Shown one piece after another: positions 34,111 through 41,638 of a stretch of DNA of 64,000 bases. Position numbers and translations under genes: made by a program. Each line of letters starts with the position of its first letter. The first letter of the stretch is position 1. The notes under the pieces were generated by a model that made no database searches, was not told the DNA's origin, and worked only from the letters and a program-made list of their open reading frames with translations. Source of the stretch: Novacetimonas pomaceti (lineage in GTDB: Bacteria > Pseudomonadota > Alphaproteobacteria > Acetobacterales > Acetobacteraceae); NCBI RefSeq assembly GCF_003207955.1, contig NZ_NOXG01000002.1, positions 124,001 through 188,000 on the forward strand, read 5' to 3'.

Positions 34111-34156
34111 TCATCATGGCGACCGCGGGGCCGCCCGGCAATGCCGTGGCGATGCC

Positions 34157-34765
34157 TTACGCGGCCTTGAGCTGCGCTTCGGCAAATTCGTAGTTCGCCA
34201 GCTTGTCGAGGTAGTTGACGATATAGTCGGGACGACGGTTGCGGAAATCGAGGTAGTAGGAATGTTCCCACACGTCGAGGCCCAGTAGCACCTTGCCCTG
34301 GCCTTCGGCCAGCGGGTTGGAGCCATTGGCCGTCTTCGTCACCGCCAGCTTGCCATCGGGGCCAAGGACCAGCCATGCCCAGCCCGAACCGAACTGCGAG
34401 GCGGCAGCCGCCTTGAAGTCGGCCTTGAACTTTTCGATGCTGCCGAAATCCTCGACCAGCTTCTTGGACACGGAATCCGGCATCACGCCGCCCTTGGGCG
34501 ACAGGTTCTGCCAGAACAGGATGTGGTTCCAGTGCTGTCCCGCATTGTTGAACACCGGGGCCTGCGCCGGGTCGCCCTTGACCATCAGGATGATCTCTTC
34601 CAGCGACTTGCCCTGCAGGGCAGGCTTGGATTCGACAAATCCGTTCAGCGCCGTCACATAAGCCTGATGATGCTTGTCATGATGCAGTTCCAGGGTTTCC
34701 TGGCACATGCCACGCGCGGCAAGCGCATTGTAGGCGAAGGGAAGGGAGGGCAATTCGAAGGCCAT
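34157..34765 (-). CDS. sodB: Superoxide dismutase [Fe]
   Basis: Dismutates superoxide in the cytoplasm, relevant to strongly aerobic acetic acid bacteria. The 202 residues begin MAFELPSLPFAYNALAARGM. The metal ligands are His in ELHHDKHHQAYV, His in GQHWNHILFWQNLSP, and Asp and His in LDVWEHSYYLDF. The aromatic-rich second block (QHWNHILFW) resembles iron-type enzymes more than manganese-type, but metal choice cannot be settled from sequence alone. It is monocistronic, with a strong terminator. Confidence 0.95.
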   Translation of the reverse strand: MAFELPSLPFAYNALAARGMCQETLELHHDKHHQAYVTALNGFVESKPALQGKSLEEIILMVKGDPAQAPVFNNAGQHWNHILFWQNLSPKGGVMPDSVSKKLVEDFGSIEKFKADFKAAAASQFGSGWAWLVLGPDGKLAVTKTANGSNPLAEGQGKVLLGLDVWEHSYYLDFRNRRPDYIVNYLDKLANYEFAEAQLKAA

Positions 34766-34894
34766 GAACGTTCTCCTGGCAATTGCAAAAGGCGGTATCT
34801 CACCGCTACCCCTAAACAGCTATGGGCGCACGGCGGGTGCGTCAAGTCACGCACGCGGGCGTGGCTTCATCGTAACGCATGGATCCCTAACGTC

Positions 34895-35755
34895 ATGACC
34901 ACTGCACAGGATGCAGCACAATCCACCGATGGCCTGTCCGAATGTGGCGCGATCGCGCGGCGTTTCGATCCGGACCGTTTCCTGTGCGCCCTGTTTGTCC
35001 CCGCCCCCGCGCGTGAGGCGGCGATGACCCTGATCGCCTTCAATCACGAGTGCGTTCGCGCGCTGTCGACTCCTGCATCATGGGCGGTGGCGGGGCCGAT
35101 CGCGGGGATGATCCGGCTGCAGTGGTGGCGCGACGTGATCGATGGCGGCGACCCGCAGCGCCATCCGGTGGCGATCGCCCTTGTGGACCTGCTGTCACGC
35201 GGCAGGGTGGACGCGGACACCGTGCGCGGGATTGTCGATGCGCGCGAATGTGAACTTGACGGCCTGCCGGACTGGGATGCGTGGCGCGCGAACATGCGCC
35301 TGGGGGCGGGCGGGGTGCAGCGCGCCATGGCCGAAGCGATCGGCTGCGATGACGCGGCATGCCGGGCCGCGGTCGCGGACATGGGGGCGCTTTACGGCGC
35401 GGGTGCGCTGGCGCGGCATCTGGCTGTTGTGCTGCGTTCGGGGCGCTGTCCCCTGCCGGATACGGCGCTGGAGGCCGTATCCCTGACCCGCGATGGCGCG
35501 CGTGAGGGCCATGCCACGCCCCGGCAGCTGGCGGCACTGCACGATGCGCTGCGGACCGAGGGGGAGGCGTTTTACACGCAGGCCATGCAGGCGGCGCCCC
35601 GCCTGCCGCGTGCCGTGCTGCCGGCCGCGCTGCCTACGGTGCTGGGGCGGCGCGACCTGCGGGCCGGTGTTGCGCGGGACCCCGACGCCGTGGCCGCGCG
35701 CGGCATCGGCGACCGGCTGGCGGTCATGGCGGCGATGGCGCGCGGACGGATCTGA
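34895..35755 (+). CDS. Squalene/phytoene synthase-family protein, probably non-catalytic (NDUFAF6-like)
   Basis: A 286-residue helical protein of the trans-isoprenyl diphosphate synthase fold. The strongest match is the GMIRLQWWRDVIDG helix and the ALVDLLSRGR region, which resemble the squalene/phytoene-synthase-like proteins related to mitochondrial complex I assembly factor NDUFAF6. The Asp-rich DxxxD motifs needed for prenyl chemistry are not visible where expected. Many alphaproteobacterial members sit just after secDF; this one lies close to yajC but with lysE and sodB between. A role in respiratory complex assembly is therefore an inference. The start at 34895 gives normal protein from the first residues. 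Confidence 0.72.
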   Translation: MTTAQDAAQSTDGLSECGAIARRFDPDRFLCALFVPAPAREAAMTLIAFNHECVRALSTPASWAVAGPIAGMIRLQWWRDVIDGGDPQRHPVAIALVDLLSRGRVDADTVRGIVDARECELDGLPDWDAWRANMRLGAGGVQRAMAEAIGCDDAACRAAVADMGALYGAGALARHLAVVLRSGRCPLPDTALEAVSLTRDGAREGHATPRQLAALHDALRTEGEAFYTQAMQAAPRLPRAVLPAALPTVLGRRDLRAGVARDPDAVAARGIGDRLAVMAAMARGRI

Positions 35756-35786
35756 CGTGATCCGCATGGCGTGACGGGAGGGGGAT

Positions 35787-36659
35787 TTACGGCGTGTCGT
35801 TGGCGACCATCTTTTCCATGATGGCGAACAGGGCGGAATAATCCTCGTTCGGGTAACGGCGTCGCGTCAGGCTCAGCGACTGTGTCGCGGCGGCCGTGGC
35901 GGGCATCGGGGCCATCTGCCGCGCGGCGTCGGTCATCAGCAGGCGCATGTCCTTCTGCATCAGGCGCGTGGGGAACTGCGGGCTGAAATCACCGGCCTTC
36001 GCCGCCTTGAGCTTGCGCTTGTGATGGGGGGAGATGACCGGCACCGCATCCAGCGCGTCAAACAGCATGCCGCGTTCCAGCCCGGACGCCAGCCCATAGG
36101 CCACGCCTTCGGCCACGACGGACAGGGTGGCACCCATGATGCCGTTGATGACCAGCTTCAGCTTCGATCCGCTTCCCGACGGGCCGGCATGGATGGTCAG
36201 CCGCCCGATGGCGTCGAAAATGGGCTGCGCGCGCGCGACATCGGCCGCGCTCCCCCCCACCAGGACCACCAGATTGGCGGATTCGGCCTCTGGCGTGCTG
36301 CCCGCGACAGGGGCGTCGAGCACCGTGATGCCCGACGCGGCCCCCTGTTTCGCCAGCGCGACCGAGGTTTCGGGTGCCACGGAACTGGTGTTGATCAGCA
36401 GGCCGCCGGATTTCATGCCCGCCAGCGCCCCGTCGGGGCCGGACATGGATTTGTCCAGCGCCTCGTCATCGGGGACGGAGACGAGGACGATATCGGCCTC
36501 CTGCGCCAGCGCGCGGGGCGTGGGAAGGAAGCGCACGCTGCCGTCGCCCCCCTTGCCCGAGGGGGTATAGGCCACGATGTCGTAACCCGCCTTGCGCAGG
36601 TTGGCACCCATGCGGCAGGCCATCGCGCCAAAACCGATAAAACCGACCAGAGAAGACAT
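35787..36659 (-). CDS. NAD(P)-dependent beta-hydroxyacid dehydrogenase
   Basis: A 290-residue member of the 3-hydroxyisobutyrate / tartronate semialdehyde reductase family. The Rossmann motif is GFIGFGAMACRMGANLRKAGY, followed by VLVSVPDDEAL, the substrate block LLINTSSVAPETS and DAPVAGSTPEAE, and the catalytic Lys in GSGSKLKLVINGIMGATLS. ATG 36659 has AGGAG seven nt upstream. Substrate (3-hydroxyisobutyrate, tartronate semialdehyde or succinic semialdehyde) cannot be separated by eye. It is a single gene divergent from the phosphotransacetylase-family gene. Confidence 0.88.
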   Translation of the reverse strand: MSSLVGFIGFGAMACRMGANLRKAGYDIVAYTPSGKGGDGSVRFLPTPRALAQEADIVLVSVPDDEALDKSMSGPDGALAGMKSGGLLINTSSVAPETSVALAKQGAASGITVLDAPVAGSTPEAESANLVVLVGGSAADVARAQPIFDAIGRLTIHAGPSGSGSKLKLVINGIMGATLSVVAEGVAYGLASGLERGMLFDALDAVPVISPHHKRKLKAAKAGDFSPQFPTRLMQKDMRLLMTDAARQMAPMPATAAATQSLSLTRRRYPNEDYSALFAIMEKMVANDTP

Positions 36660-36866
36660 GTCAGGGCTCCTGAATGGTTCAAGCATCCTATGAAAACCCG
36701 CAATGCGGGCAGAAGGTTGTCACAAGCTTGCCCAATGGGGGCGTGGATGTCACGGCGGGGTGGTCAGGGTGGCGGAGTGGTCGCGTAAAGATGATGCGCG
36801 AGGCCCCCCCCACTGTGTGGCAAGGAAGGGGACGCTTCCTGTTCTGTCTGTCTGCTGGAAAGTCCC

Positions 36867-37829
36867 ATGACGACGTCTGCCACGACGCCCGCGCTGCATT
36901 TTTTCGATGATCTCGCCGCCACGCTGCATGGCACCCCGCCGCTGCCGGTCGGCATCATCTATCCCTGCAGCGCGGTGTCGCTGCGTGCCGCGTGCGAACT
37001 GCTGCGCCGTGGGCTGGCCCAGCCCGTCCTGATCGGACCTGCGGCCCGGATCCGCGAGATCGCGCAAGAAGAGGCCCTCGACATCACGCCCTGCCGCATC
37101 GTGGAGGCCATCGATGACGCGCAGGCGGCGCAGCGCGGGGTACGGATGGCCCGCGACGGGGAGGTCGCCGTCCTGATGAAGGGGGCGCTGCATTCGCGCG
37201 TCTACCTTCATGAAATCGGCCATCATGAAGGCGGGCTGCGCACCGATCGGTGGATGAGCCATGTCTATGTCCTCGACCTGCCGGGGGTGGGGCGGCCGCT
37301 GCTGGTCAGCGACGGGGCGGTCAACATCGCCCCCGACCTCGATGTGCGGCGCGACATCGTGCGCAACGCGATCGACCTTGCGCACATGCTGGGAATCGCC
37401 TGCCCGCGCGTGGCGCTGCTGTCGGCGGTGGAAACGGTCAATCCCGGCCTGCAGTCAACGCTGGACGCCGCGATCATCTGCAAGATGGCGGACAGGGGAC
37501 AGATCACCGGCGGCATCGTCGATGGCCCGCTGGCATTCGACAACGCGCTGAGCCCGGAGGCCGCGCGATGCAAGGGCGTGCATTCCCCCATCGGGGGGCA
37601 GGCCGACATCCTGATCGTTCCCGACCTGGAGGCAGGCAATATCCTCGCCAAGCAGATGACCTTCCTCGGGGGGGCGCAGGCGGCGGGCATCGTCCTTGGC
37701 GCGCGGGTGCCCGTGATCCTGACCAGCCGTGCGGATTCCCTGTCCACGCGCGTCCTGTCGTGCATGGTGGCCATCTCCATGATCCGCAACGGCTATCGCA
37801 TCGCGGGGCCGGGCGTGGATGCCGCATGA
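36867..37829 (+). CDS. Phosphate acetyl/butyryl transferase-family protein
   Basis: A 320-residue protein of the Pta/Ptb family, which interconverts acyl-CoA and acyl phosphate. Recognisable blocks are PVLIGPAARIREIAQ, EVAVLMKGALHSR, VALLSAVETVNPGLQSTLDAA, GGIVDGPLAFDNALSPEAAR and GQADILIVPDLEAGNILAKQMTFLGGAQAAGIVLGARVPVILTSRADS. Length fits the short Ptb/PduL-unrelated form, also annotated as bifunctional enoyl-CoA hydratase/phosphate acetyltransferase. No acetate kinase gene is next to it; in an acetate-producing organism it may serve acetate assimilation or overflow. The rest of the gap to mqo is non-coding. Confidence 0.88.
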   Translation: MTTSATTPALHFFDDLAATLHGTPPLPVGIIYPCSAVSLRAACELLRRGLAQPVLIGPAARIREIAQEEALDITPCRIVEAIDDAQAAQRGVRMARDGEVAVLMKGALHSRVYLHEIGHHEGGLRTDRWMSHVYVLDLPGVGRPLLVSDGAVNIAPDLDVRRDIVRNAIDLAHMLGIACPRVALLSAVETVNPGLQSTLDAAIICKMADRGQITGGIVDGPLAFDNALSPEAARCKGVHSPIGGQADILIVPDLEAGNILAKQMTFLGGAQAAGIVLGARVPVILTSRADSLSTRVLSCMVAISMIRNGYRIAGPGVDAA

Positions 37830-38175
37830 ATGCCATGCACGGGATGCAGGGATGCGTCCCGATCCTTCGCCCTCGCACAAAGATGATGCGCCACAATGAC
37901 GTCGCCAATGGCATGAGGAATGACTATCGCTGTCATGCCCGCCAGCGTCCGGCGTGCCTGTCCCCCCGTAATCCGGGGGAAACGCACGCGGGACGCAGGC
38001 ATGGGCCGGACGGTATCCGCGCGCCGGGCATGTCGGAACGCGGAAGCAGGAAATCCGGCGTGGCATGGCCAATCGGGGACGCCCCGGACCGGCCTGTCCC
38101 GCGCCACCGGCAGGCTGCCCGGAACGCACGATCGCAGCCATGACATCACTGTCCGACGCCGAAGCGGAGAATATC
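37830..38175. other. Intergenic region between the Pta-family gene and mqo
   Basis: About 345 bp without a credible gene. Several short frames exist on both strands but none shows protein-like composition or a ribosome site. It presumably contains the mqo promoter and leader; I see no clear promoter consensus or terminator. Confidence 0.5.
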
Positions 38176-39669
38176 ATGACCTCTCAGCCTACCACTGCCG
38201 ATTCCACCTATGATGTCGTCCTTGTCGGCGGCGGTATCATGAGCGCCACGCTCGGCGTGATGCTCAAGCAACTGGAGCCCGGACTGTCGATCGCGCTGTT
38301 CGGGCGTCTTGATGACGTCGCGCTCGAAAGCTCCAACGGCTGGAACAATGCCGGCACGGGCCATTCCGCGCTGTGCGAACTGAATTACACCCCCATGGGC
38401 GCGGGTGGCGAAATCGATATTTCCAAGGCGGTCAACGTCAACGAGGCCTTTCAGGTTTCACGGCAGTTCTGGTCCTATCTTGTGGATGCCGGCCTGATTG
38501 CCTCCCCGCGCGATTTCCTCAACCCCATCGCGCACATGAGCTTCGTCTGGGGGCCGGAGAATGTCGATTTCCTCCAGCGTCGCTATGACGCGCTGAAGGA
38601 TCATCCGCTGTTCGCGGGCATGGCGTATTCCACCGACACCGCGCAGCTGGCGCAATGGATGCCGCTGGTGATGGACGGGCGCAGGCCGGGCACGCCGCTG
38701 GCCGCGACGCATCACCCTGCCGGAACCGACGTCAATTTCGGGGCCCTGACGCACAAGCTGGTGGACGTGCTGTGCGCCGGGCCGGGATTTGACCTCAACC
38801 TCGCCCACGAAGTGACCAACCTGCGCCAGGCGGGGTCGGGATGGACCGTGTCGGTGCGTGGCATGCATGACGGGGCGGCGCGCGACGTGTCGGCGCGTTT
38901 CGTGTTCGTCGGCGCGGGTGGCGGCGCGCTGCCGCTGCTGCAGAAAAGCGGCATTCCGGAGGCGCGCGGCATCGGTGGCTTCCCCGTCAGCGGGCAGTTC
39001 CTGCGCTGCACCAACCCCGACATCGTGGCCCGCCACCATGCCAAGGTCTATGGCAAGGCATCGGTGGGCGCGCCGCCAATGTCGGTCCCGCACCTCGATA
39101 CCCGCGTGATCGACGGGCGCGAAGGGCTGCTGTTCGGGCCGTATGCCGGGTTCTCGACCAAGTTCCTCAAGAACGGGTCGTGGCTGGACCTGCCGCGTTC
39201 GATCCGCATGGACAATATCGGCGCGATGCTGGCGGTGGCCCGCGACAACTGGCCGCTGACGAAATACCTTATCCAGCAGGTCATGCAGTCGAACGAGGAC
39301 CGGATGAAGGCGCTGCGTGATTTCGTGCCGGACGCGCGCAGCAGCGACTGGGAACTGATCACTGCGGGCCAGCGCGTCCAGGTCATCAAGAAGGACGCCG
39401 CGAAGGGGGGCGTGCTGCAGTTCGGGACGGAGGTCGTGACCGGGGCGAACGGTTCGATCGCGGGCCTGCTGGGGGCATCGCCGGGGGCGTCCACCGCAGC
39501 GCCGATCATGCTGTCGGTCATCCAGCGCTGCTTTGCCGATCGCCTGCCACAGTGGGAGGATCGCCTGCGCAAGATGATCCCGTCCTATGGCAAGCGCCTG
39601 TCGGACAATCCCGACCTGTGCGCCAAGACCCGCGACTGGACGCGTGAGACCCTTCAGCTCGAAGGCTGA
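38176..39669 (+). CDS. mqo: Malate:quinone oxidoreductase
   Basis: Peripheral inner-membrane flavoprotein that oxidises malate to oxaloacetate and reduces ubiquinone; it is the route acetic acid bacteria commonly use in the TCA cycle in place of soluble malate dehydrogenase. The 497 residues start with the FAD-binding motif YDVVLVGGGIMSATLGVML, then SNGWNNAGTGHSALCELNYTP, FVWGPENVDFL, ARFVFVGAGGGALPLLQKSGIPE and the C-terminal GTEVVTGANGSIAGLLGASPGASTA. ATG 38176 has GGAG 8 nt upstream; ATG 38140 and earlier extensions are less supported. It is monocistronic. Confidence 0.96.
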   Translation: MTSQPTTADSTYDVVLVGGGIMSATLGVMLKQLEPGLSIALFGRLDDVALESSNGWNNAGTGHSALCELNYTPMGAGGEIDISKAVNVNEAFQVSRQFWSYLVDAGLIASPRDFLNPIAHMSFVWGPENVDFLQRRYDALKDHPLFAGMAYSTDTAQLAQWMPLVMDGRRPGTPLAATHHPAGTDVNFGALTHKLVDVLCAGPGFDLNLAHEVTNLRQAGSGWTVSVRGMHDGAARDVSARFVFVGAGGGALPLLQKSGIPEARGIGGFPVSGQFLRCTNPDIVARHHAKVYGKASVGAPPMSVPHLDTRVIDGREGLLFGPYAGFSTKFLKNGSWLDLPRSIRMDNIGAMLAVARDNWPLTKYLIQQVMQSNEDRMKALRDFVPDARSSDWELITAGQRVQVIKKDAAKGGVLQFGTEVVTGANGSIAGLLGASPGASTAAPIMLSVIQRCFADRLPQWEDRLRKMIPSYGKRLSDNPDLCAKTRDWTRETLQLEG

Positions 39670-39682
39670 GGAGCGGAATGAA

Positions 39683-39719
39683 TTCCATGGCCCTTCCCGG
39701 TCGGGGAAGGGCCATGGAA
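39683..39719. terminator. Long perfect hairpin between convergent mqo and NYN genes
   Basis: A 16-bp perfect stem TTCCATGGCCCTTCCC / GGGAAGGGCCATGGAA with a 5-nt loop, 13 nt after mqo. There is no T-tract on either side, so it may stabilise 3' ends rather than terminate by the classic mechanism. Confidence 0.6.
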
Positions 39720-39750
39720 AGGAATTCCCGCCTTCGTTTCCTTATTCTTC

Positions 39751-40362
39751 CTATTCTTCCGGCAGGTCGCTCAGGTGGTCGGCCGGATGCCGCACTGGCG
39801 CCGGGGCGGACGGACGCGACGTGCGGCTTTCGATCTGGCGCCGGGTAAAGTGCGATGCGATGTCCGCCAGTTCGACAAACTGGTCGGCCTGACGTCGCAG
39901 TTCGTCGCCAATCAGGGGCGGCGACGTCTTGATGGACGCGATCACCGTCGTGCGCACGCCCTGACGCTGCACGGCCTCAAGCAGACGCCGAAAATCCGCA
40001 TCGCCGCTGAAGAGGACGGCATGGTCGATCTTCGGCGCCATTTCCAGCATGTCCACCGCAAGTTCGATGTCCATGTTGCCCTTTACACGGCGGCGCCCGG
40101 CATGGTCGGTATATTCGCGCGCCGTCTTCGTCACCAGGAAATAGCCGTTATAGACAAGCCAGTCCGTCAGCGGCTTGAGCGGCGAATACTCCTCGGTTTC
40201 CAGCACCGCGGAATAATAATAGGCACGCAGGACATTCGATTTCGATCTGAAAAAGGACAGGAGTTTACGATAGTCAACCTCGAACCCGAGGTTGCGCGAG
40301 GCTGAATACAGGCTGGTTCCGTCAATAAAAAGACAAAGCCGTTCCTGAGGCTGAAAGAACAT
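39751..40362 (-). CDS. NYN-domain (LabA/DUF88) nuclease-like protein
   Basis: A 203-residue protein of the NYN (PIN-like) domain family. Acidic active-site positions are visible in LCLFIDGTSLY, KGNMDIELAVDML and AVLFSGDADFRRLLEAV, matching the metal-dependent RNase fold. A basic, Pro-rich C-terminal tail (HFTRRQIESRTSRPSAPAP) may bind nucleic acid. Family members are predicted to cleave structured RNA or take part in RNA turnover; the target here is unknown. ATG 40362 has AGGGA upstream; an ATG at 40395 is an alternative. It is divergent from folK and convergent with mqo. Confidence 0.87.
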   Translation of the reverse strand: MFFQPQERLCLFIDGTSLYSASRNLGFEVDYRKLLSFFRSKSNVLRAYYYSAVLETEEYSPLKPLTDWLVYNGYFLVTKTAREYTDHAGRRRVKGNMDIELAVDMLEMAPKIDHAVLFSGDADFRRLLEAVQRQGVRTTVIASIKTSPPLIGDELRRQADQFVELADIASHFTRRQIESRTSRPSAPAPVRHPADHLSDLPEE

Positions 40363-40521
40363 TAGTAAGCGTCCCTGAAAGAGGTAACCCGGCATGCGCG
40401 GCGGACAATTGAAATTCCATGTTCTGTGATCCCTGCGATCCGGTTCGCCGGATGTTCGCAGGGATGTGTCATGGCGGTGATCCCCGGCGCGACGGTATCC
40501 GTACCGATTTAGTCATAAACT

Positions 40522-40550
40522 TTGAGATAACAAATCATCCAAGAGATAAC
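40522..40550 (+). promoter_or_regulatory. Putative folK promoter built from a tandem repeat
   Basis: TTGAGA (40522-40527), a 17-nt spacer and GATAAC (40545-40550) match the sigma-70 pattern with optimal spacing. The -35 comes from the first and the -10 from the second copy of a 19-bp repeat. Transcription would start near 40557, about 24 nt before folK. Confidence 0.5.
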
Positions 40551-40561
40551 AAATCATCCAA
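40524..40561. repeat. Perfect 19-bp tandem duplication upstream of folK
   Basis: GAGATAACAAATCATCCAA occurs twice back to back (40524-40542 and 40543-40561), ending 19 nt before the folK start. Confidence 0.95.
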
Positions 40562-40580
40562 TCATGTTATTAATCACGAC

Positions 40581-41120
40581 ATGGATACGCACGATAAGGT
40601 GCCCGGTTGCAATGGGGGGTCAACTGGCATCCTCGTGGCGATAGGGGCGAACCTGCCCCGCCGCACGGGGGAGGGGCCACTCCAGACATGCCACTGGGCT
40701 GTGGCGGAAATAGGGCGGATTGCGGACATCCATGTCGATGCCGTTTCCCACTGGTATGAAAGCGCGCCCGTCCCGCCGTCGGGACAGCCCCCGTACGTCA
40801 ATGGCGTCGTGCGCGCACATGGCGACATCCGCCCCGAAGCACTGCTGTCGGCCCTGCAGGAGATCGAGGCACGGGCCGGGCGCGTACGTACATATATCAA
40901 TGCCGCGCGGCCGCTGGATCTTGATATCATCGCGATGGGCAACATTGTCCGCGCCAGGCCCGACCCCATCCTTCCGCATCCGCGCGCATGCCAGCGCGCC
41001 TTCGTGCTGCTGCCGCTGCGCGATGTCGCGCCGGACTGGCGCGATCCCGTCAGCGGGGACGCGCTTGGCACCCTGCTTGCCCGCGTCGCGGACCAGCCCA
41101 TCGCCCGCCTGCCGGACTGA
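40581..41120 (+). CDS. folK: 2-amino-4-hydroxy-6-hydroxymethyldihydropteridine diphosphokinase
   Basis: HPPK transfers pyrophosphate from ATP to 6-hydroxymethyl-7,8-dihydropterin in folate synthesis. The 179 residues show ILVAIGANLPR at the N-terminus, the middle YESAPVPPSGQPPYVNGVV (substrate loop) and the signature RPLDLDIIAMG with its two metal-binding Asp residues, then LPHPRACQRAFVLLPLRDV. ATG 40581 lies just after the tandem repeat and promoter-like element; longer upstream frames have no protein character. No other folate genes are adjacent. rpoZ follows about 95 bp later. Confidence 0.93.
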   Translation: MDTHDKVPGCNGGSTGILVAIGANLPRRTGEGPLQTCHWAVAEIGRIADIHVDAVSHWYESAPVPPSGQPPYVNGVVRAHGDIRPEALLSALQEIEARAGRVRTYINAARPLDLDIIAMGNIVRARPDPILPHPRACQRAFVLLPLRDVAPDWRDPVSGDALGTLLARVADQPIARLPD

Positions 41121-41216
41121 CATGATGCAACAGCGTGCTTGCGTTGCAGGGCGGGTGGGGGTATCTGATGTGGTTCAACCGATATATTGTTTCATAGAAA
41201 ACCGGAGTCTGGCCTG

Positions 41217-41612
41217 ATGGCACGCGTCACTGTCGAGGACTGCGTTGAGCGGGTTCCCAACCGTTTTGAACTGGTGCTGCTGGCGGCCCAGCGCGCCCGC
41301 GCCCTGTCGCGCGGCGAGGAACTGACGATCGATCGCGACAACGACAAGAATCCTGTTGTCGCCCTGCGTGAAATCGCGGACCAGACAATCAGTCTGGATC
41401 AGGTCAAGAGCGATCTGCTGCGTTCGCTGGCCCGCGCCCCCGAGCCCGAGCCCGCCGATGAGGAGGTGGTCGACCTCATCCCGACGGAACAGAACATCTT
41501 CGGCCTCCAGGATGTCTCGGCCGAGGAAGAGGCCCGCCACACCGCTGGCATGACGGCGGAGGAACTTGAGGCCACCATCGAGGCGGAACTCGGCGGTCGG
41601 GGTTCGCGATAG
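41217..41612 (+). CDS. rpoZ: RNA polymerase omega subunit
   Basis: A 131-residue omega subunit that helps fold and assemble beta-prime and, in E. coli, forms part of a ppGpp site. The N-terminal core MARVTVEDCVERVPNRFELVLLAAQRARALSRGEE is highly typical, with the conserved NPVVALREIAD segment. An acidic C-terminal tail (about residues 78-131) makes it longer than E. coli omega (91), as is common in Alphaproteobacteria. CGGAG precedes the ATG. It lies 26 bp upstream of the (p)ppGpp synthetase/hydrolase gene, the standard order, and is probably co-transcribed with it. Confidence 0.95.
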   Translation: MARVTVEDCVERVPNRFELVLLAAQRARALSRGEELTIDRDNDKNPVVALREIADQTISLDQVKSDLLRSLARAPEPEPADEEVVDLIPTEQNIFGLQDVSAEEEARHTAGMTAEELEATIEAELGGRGSR

Positions 41613-41638
41613 GCTTCTTCTGGCGATAGGGGACGGAT

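Noticed and set aside
37830..38175. A small gene between the Pta-family gene and mqo
   Set aside because: Frames on both strands lack ribosome sites and protein-like composition.
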